From NCBI GenBank assembly GCA_051294375.1, contig CM119266.1, forward strand, positions 411,132 to 475,131: 64,000 bases of DNA, read 5' to 3'. The notes below the pieces were generated by a model, which saw only the letters and a program-made list of their open reading frames with translations, ran no database searches and had not been told where the DNA came from. Numbering within the stretch: the first letter of the stretch is position 1; every line of letters starts with the position of its first letter. Below are positions 59,792 through 64,000 of the stretch, piece after piece. A program made the position numbers and the translations under genes. Source of the stretch: Paraspadella gotoi (taxonomy: Eukaryota; Chaetognatha).

Positions 59792-62463
59792 TCTTTTACA
59801 CAAATTTGTAAATGCATTATTAACGCTGATGAAGACTCGAAAATAAAGAGTCGAAACATGTCCATTTATCAAAAAAAATGATGTCCGTCCGTCCGTCCCT
59901 CCTTAGCAAAAAACACCAATTACTCGTGATTGGATGGATGGATTTGAATAAAATTTTGTGTGTGGGTTGGGAAGAGCTGGATATTAAGTTTCGATGGAAT
60001 CTACCGAGTGGAAATTAGTTTAAATGGAAAAAATAAAAATATATATTTCACTATTTGAACACCAATTGCTCATGAGTGGTTGGGGCGATTGACCTGGAAT
60101 TTTGTATGTGGGTAGGAAAGTTTGTGATTGAGCAGGAAATCAAGTTTCGATGGAATCGTTAGAGTGGAAATGAATTTAAATGGAAAAAAAAACCTGTTTC
60201 ACTAATTGATTATGCTTCTTTTTCCTTTTATATTAAATGTAAATGCAAGATGTATTAATTCATCAAATAATTAATCAGTTAATTTGTAGATGGCGCGGCC
60301 TAAATTCACTTTGAGGTTAATCAAATTAATCAATTAGTCAATTAATTAATCAATAATTAATTAATCAATCAAGTCAATCGTTATTGGCATTATTCTCATT
60401 GTCATCATTGCTTTTGTCGTGGTTAGTGACAAAAAGACCTAAAAACAAACATTTAGGATCAAATTAATTAATTGCCTAATTAATTAATTATTTAACTTGA
60501 ATTATTTAATTATTAATTAATTAATTACCGATAATGATCGTGGGCAGATCCGACATTGTTTGCTCAAACTTGTTTTCCTTTATTCCGCGTCGAGGATTGC
60601 GATAGAAACAGGAACAGTTAAATAACGCTAACCGACAGAGTCCCACCAAGCTTACCATCATCGATCGGGGCTCTTTGACCGTCTCCGATTGGACAGCAAT
60701 AGTATTCATTGTAGAGTTGCTTGTTTCTTGCTTTGTCCAACATTGCCTGATTAATTTACCGAAAAAAATAACGATTTTTTTTTTGGAATACCATCGACGA
60801 CAGCAACTTCTAGAGTCTAGACCAACAAATACTCGGAGACGGACCGAAAAAGACTCCACGACTAACGGAGATAGACGGACTGAGATAGACTGAGATAGAT
60901 TGAAATAGACTGAGATAGACGGACCGAAAAAGACTCCACGACTAACGGAGATAGACGGACTGAGATAGACTGAAATAGACTGAGATAGACGGACCAAAAA
61001 AGACTCCGTGACTAACGGAGATAGACGGACTGAGTTAAACTGAGATAGACTGATATAGAGAGAGAGAGAGTCTTAATTGAAAGCTTGCAGGGACCTGCTA
61101 TGTCATTATCTTGTAAGAGTAATGGAGGCCTTAAACCACCAAAGAAATGAATGAATGGATAATTTTTATATTGGTTGTACCAATTTCATAGACTGAGATA
61201 GACGGACCAAAAAAGACTCCATGACTAACGGAGATAGACGGGCTGAGATAGACTGAGATAGATAGACCGAAAAAGACTCCGCGACTAAAGGAGATAGACG
61301 GACTGAGGTAGTCTGAGATAGATGGACCGAAAAAGACTCCGCGACTAATGGAGATAGATGGACTGAAATAGACTGAGATAGACAGACCGTAAAAGACTCC
61401 GCGACTAATGGAGATAGACGGACTGAGGTAGACTTAGATAGATGGACCGAAAAAGACTCCGCGACTAACGGAGATAGATGGACTGAGATAGACGGACCGA
61501 AAAAGACTCCGCGACTAACGGAGATAGACGGACTGAGATAGACTGAGATAGACTCAGACTGACTGAGATAGACTGAGATAGGCGGACCGAAAAAGACTCC
61601 GTGACTAACGGAGATAGACGGACTGAGATAGACTCAGATAGACTGAGATAGACTGACCGAAAAAGACTCCGCGACTAACGGAGATAGACGGACCACAAAA
61701 GACTCCGCGACTAACGGAGATAGACGGACCATAAAAGACTCCACGACTAACGGAGATAGATGGACTGATATAGACTGAGGTAGACGAACCGAAAAAGACT
61801 CCGCGACTAACGGAGATAGACGGACTGAGGTAGACTGAGATAGACTCAGATAGACTGAAATAGATGGAACAAAAAGATTTCGCGACTAACGGAGATAGAC
61901 GGACTGAGGTAGACTGAGATAGACTGAGATAGACGGACCGAAAAAGACTTCGCGACTAAGGTCACTTTCAAAAAAAATTAATCTCAGCACCTGTGAGGAA
62001 TCAAGGCCCTCGATGTTGCAATATCCATGCTGCTTGAAGTATCTCGCTACGAGTCCAGTTCCGCAGCAAACGTCAAGGATTCGGACGTTTTTGTCGAAAT
62101 TAAGGTGAAGGAAATAATCTAAAGCCCAAAGCGGCGCCTAGAATAATTTAAATTGCTATTTTTATTCACAGCAATCATAACATAAGAATTGCATTCACAA
62201 GCTATAGCGTTAAAGTTCCTCTTACTTTGTAACCAACGGATAATATTTCAGCATCGTAGTCGTCACCGTTCCACTTTTCATAAAACTGAGAAGGTTGAAC
62301 AATTGTTTAAATTTTTATAAAATTAATACTATATAGATATTGAAAATAAGCCAAAGAACCGCAGTGTTTTGTTGTGTAACGTTAGTCCGTACATACTTGT
62401 TGCGATTCTTTCCAATCGATCCCTTTTTTCTGCGCCAGGGAAACATTGAGGAAAGCGTCATCT
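53372..62463 (-). CDS. Four-domain METTL27-like SAM methyltransferase, first exon missing
   Basis: Minus-strand exons: 62463-62397, 62285-62226, 62137-61991, 60746-60656, 59224-59136, 58890-58669, 57271-56923, 56570-56365, 56282-56093, 55936-55649, 55321-55169, 54737-54574, 54497-54278, 54156-54043, 53739-53372 (stop). At least 908 residues. Four class I methyltransferase domains follow one another, each starting with a W-G motif (EKWNGDD, ARWNGDQ, TEWNGDD, LGWNGAN), then motif I with GTG at 68-70, 285-287, 513-515 and 734-736, then (V/S)AGGF-type and GGY/F(I/V)(I/V)N motifs and a YEHxNxxY...VQVY end. Linkers of about 14-30 residues join them. The first visible exon begins in phase 2 with 67 bases, exactly like exon 2 of the neighbour, so one short ATG exon is missing. 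The join 58669 to 57271 is inferred: phase 0 on both sides, and linker TEAAKAEAFNKIAE aligns with AEISVSQAYENIMK between domains 3 and 4. Substrate unknown. Confidence 0.85.
54882..55032 (-). mobile_element. tRNA-derived SINE-like unit, copy 1
   Basis: On the minus strand it reads CCATTGGTGC.GGCGGCAAGTCATTCGCCTCCCAT then GGGGTTCTAGCCC, a B-box match. About 150 bases are shared with 63702-63855. It lies in the intron 54738-55168. Confidence 0.6.
57985..58045 (-). mobile_element. tRNA-like segment in methyltransferase intron
   Basis: On the minus strand, GCAGT-CAGAATA-ACTGC forms a perfect 5-base stem with a 7-base loop like an anticodon arm, followed at once by GGGTTCAAAAACCGGG, like a T arm and B box. 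Position 33 is A rather than T and no acceptor stem is seen, so it is more likely a SINE head or tRNA relic than a tRNA gene. Confidence 0.35.
59285..60554. mobile_element. Dispersed element with GTCGGATCTGC-type ends, copy 3, carrying an insertion
   Basis: Same family and orientation as 14815-15541. The right end GCAGATCCGAC is at 60544-60554; the left end is slightly truncated (gcagatcccgactctataat at 59285). Shared: tcgaattatgataaattatg, ccaattactcgtgattg, ttgtatgtgggtaggaaag, tatattaaatgtaaatgcaag. About 440-460 bases of unrelated sequence (about 59424-59870) interrupt it. It lies in the intron 59225-60655. Confidence 0.75.
59826..59862 (+). ncRNA. Hammerhead-ribozyme-like motif near the end of an insertion
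   Basis: CTGATGA, stem II GACTC...GAGTC, GAAACATGTC. All core positions fit, including A-C-A/U-G-U stem III and GUC. Flanks taaatg upstream and cattta downstream could form a distal stem I across an internal loop. Confidence 0.6.
60838..61960. repeat. Minisatellite in methyltransferase intron, 1.1 kb
   Basis: About 14-16 copies of a 45-80 base unit: GGACCGAAAAAGACTCC, GCGACTAACGGAGATAGAC, GGACTGAGATAGAC, plus a variable number of 10-base TGAGATAGAC subrepeats. Each unit can form a CTCCG-CGACTAA-CGGAG hairpin. Interrupted at about 61052-61192 by sequence related to the 35842-36041 element. It lies in the intron 60747-61990. Confidence 0.95.
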
Positions 62464-63700
62464 CTGGAAATAAAGAGTTGCAATAAAGCAATGAATCAAA
62501 TCAATGGATAAAACAATTAATCAAAAATTCAAACAATCAAAAACTACGGATACAAACAATTGAAAAATTACTAAAACAATCAATCCATAAATACATTCAT
62601 GTGCAAGAAAAACGCGACACCTATATCAGCCGTTAAAAATTACCCTTTATACTCTGATTTTTAAAAAAAAATTATAAATAAATCGAAATTTATTAAAATA
62701 TAAAAAAGTTTGTATAAATTTTATAAATATCAGGTTATCGATTATCCAGCAATGAATTTTTTAAAATAAAATTCTTTACAGATAAGCTTGTGGACATAAA
62801 AAAAAATATTTATTTAAAACTAATTTTATTTTTAATTTCTTTTTTTATGGATTAAAAATAATAAAAAATCACACTGGACATCCGTAGAGATAGCTAGACA
62901 ACTCGATTAATCTAATAATCTATGTTGTACACATTAGCATTTTATCGCTTATGGTGAAGAGACAGTAATTATTGATAAGTGTTAATGACAGAGACCGTTC
63001 AATATAAGCAGTAGCCGGAACAGGTTGAAAACTAGAAGTTCTCTCTCAAATAAATAATGTATAAAGTGACCTGTTAAGTAAGAATATGAAAAATAAAAAA
63101 TAATTTTAATTAAATTATCTTATTAATAAGTCTCGCGGCATAGCGACAGCATTTAAAAGGATTATTTTTATTACTATATAAACCCTGTAATATTTTTTTT
63201 GAATTTTCAATTTTTTCTAATGGATTCCTGAATAGAGCTTTAAAAGGTTAGATAAATAGGTTATTAATACAACAATTTTAAAATTCTTTTTGTTTTTAAT
63301 TGATAAAAATTTTTAAAAAACTTAATTTAATCGGCCAATGATGAAGTGAAGATCGATGATTTTTTAACGTTTTTTCTGTTTTTAACACGCAATTTCTTGT
63401 CGCAAAATTTTTTAAGAATTGTAGTAACTAACTTTTCAATTTAACTTTTCAAGCTCTAATACGAACGAATCCGTTCCTTAAAACAGATTCCCACAATTTT
63501 TTTTAAAAAAATTTTTGTCATTTGTTATATATTAAATTAAATATTTAAAAAGCTTCAGTGCACCAACCCAATGAACTACGATTCATTAAAAGTTACAATT
63601 GATAAATCGATTCTTAGTAGATAGAAGCGAAAAAAAGGTAATTTTATTTTTGAGAGAATTAAAAGTTATAAAAAGTGTTCAATTGGCACCGCTTCAATAA
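62464..63700. other. AT-rich spacer upstream of the four-domain methyltransferase
   Basis: No gene recognised. The missing short first exon and promoter of the four-domain gene should lie here or beyond the right edge; I did not find a convincing ATG exon ending in phase 2 with a GT donor. Confidence 0.4.
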
Positions 63701-63701
63701 G

Positions 63702-63855
63702 CAGTCCCTGAGCTTCGGATCAGGCTGTAACACGATGTTAACTGCAGACGACCACCGGGCTAGAACCCCGGACCTTTGGTTTGGGAGGCGAATGACTTGC
63801 CTCCGGCACCAATGGCCGCTGATGAACGGTTGGTGGATTTTAGTCCACCATACAT
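63702..63855 (-). mobile_element. tRNA-derived SINE-like unit, copy 2
   Basis: On the minus strand, CCATTGGTGCCGGAGGCAAG, TCATTCGCCTCCCAAACCAA, then CCGGGGTTCTAGCCCGG, which folds as a T arm and matches a B box. The CTCCCAA loop resembles a glycine-tRNA (CCC) anticodon loop, with mismatches in its stem. Shares about 150 bases with copy 1 at 54882-55032. Confidence 0.6.
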
Positions 63856-64000
63856 CCCCCCCTCCCGTAGGGAGAAGTCTGTTGCGTCTCTTCAGTGAAT
63901 TGTTGTTGGTGGAAAGTTCGTCACCAAGTTGAGGCATGTCGCCTGATGTGTTGTGGGCGGAAAGTGCATCGCCAGGTTGAGGCATGTCGCCTGAAAGTGT

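Noticed and set aside
60521-60997. 158-residue minus-strand frame with SISVYLSPSISV repeats
   Set aside because: It overlaps a true methyltransferase exon (60656-60746) in another frame and otherwise translates the minisatellite.
60838-61960. CRISPR-like array
   Set aside because: Repeats are adjacent and degenerate without unique spacers, and the locus is eukaryotic; it is a minisatellite.
63659-63985. 108-residue minus-strand frame at the right edge
   Set aside because: It mostly translates the SINE-like unit; the matching frame is not kept in the copy at 54882.

Overview
This 64 kb window is nuclear DNA from an animal (an intron-rich invertebrate metazoan). Its genes are split by short GT-AG introns, mostly 60-600 bases, with GC-rich exons in AT-rich introns. 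Transcripts end in AATAAA signals. There is a 10-base assembly gap at 10391-10400. The gene set (LIS1, animal-type 5-oxoprolinase, a vWA-ZP protein, METTL27-like methyltransferases) is metazoan, but I cannot place the phylum. Most genes here are multi-exon, so I rebuilt them by joining exons by eye on reading phase, splice sites and protein similarity.

Layout. 1-1704 (+): 3' end of a C2H2 zinc-finger gene. 3910-7523 (+): a complete nine-exon LIS1/PAFAH1B1 gene; its fifth intron carries a separate two-exon gene on the same strand for a 79-residue secreted peptide (5737-6071). 7524-16246: a gene-poor stretch with GC-rich islands, an SRP-RNA-like segment and a 100-base TC tract. 16247-27234 (+): a 31-exon gene for a protein of about 2,300 residues with about 22 widely spaced C2H2 fingers. 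28602-33778 (+): a complete seven-exon 5-oxoprolinase. 33779-41738: no gene, but tandem repeats, a 200-base inverted-repeat element and a 1.3 kb foldback element. 41739-48079 (+): an 11-exon secreted vWA-ZP extracellular-matrix protein.

The 3' quarter (48754 to 62463, minus strand) holds two genes that string METTL27-like SAM methyltransferase domains into one polypeptide. The first (48754-51728) has two domains and 493 residues. The second (53372-62463, first exon not found) has four domains and at least 908 residues. Their first and last domains correspond, and their last exons share 116 identical bases, so they are duplicates of one another with interior domains gained or lost. This is the most unusual coding feature of the window.

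The introns and spacers are rich in repeats: three copies of an element with GTCGGATCTGC inverted repeats, tRNA-derived SINE-like units, a 1.1 kb minisatellite inside a methyltransferase intron, and three hammerhead-ribozyme-like motifs of the kind known from Penelope-like elements, one of them inside a 43-base perfect inverted repeat. LIS1 (dynein regulation), 5-oxoprolinase (glutathione cycle), the vWA-ZP protein (matrix) and the methyltransferases have no obvious shared pathway; the neighbourhood looks like ordinary animal gene order rather than an operon.
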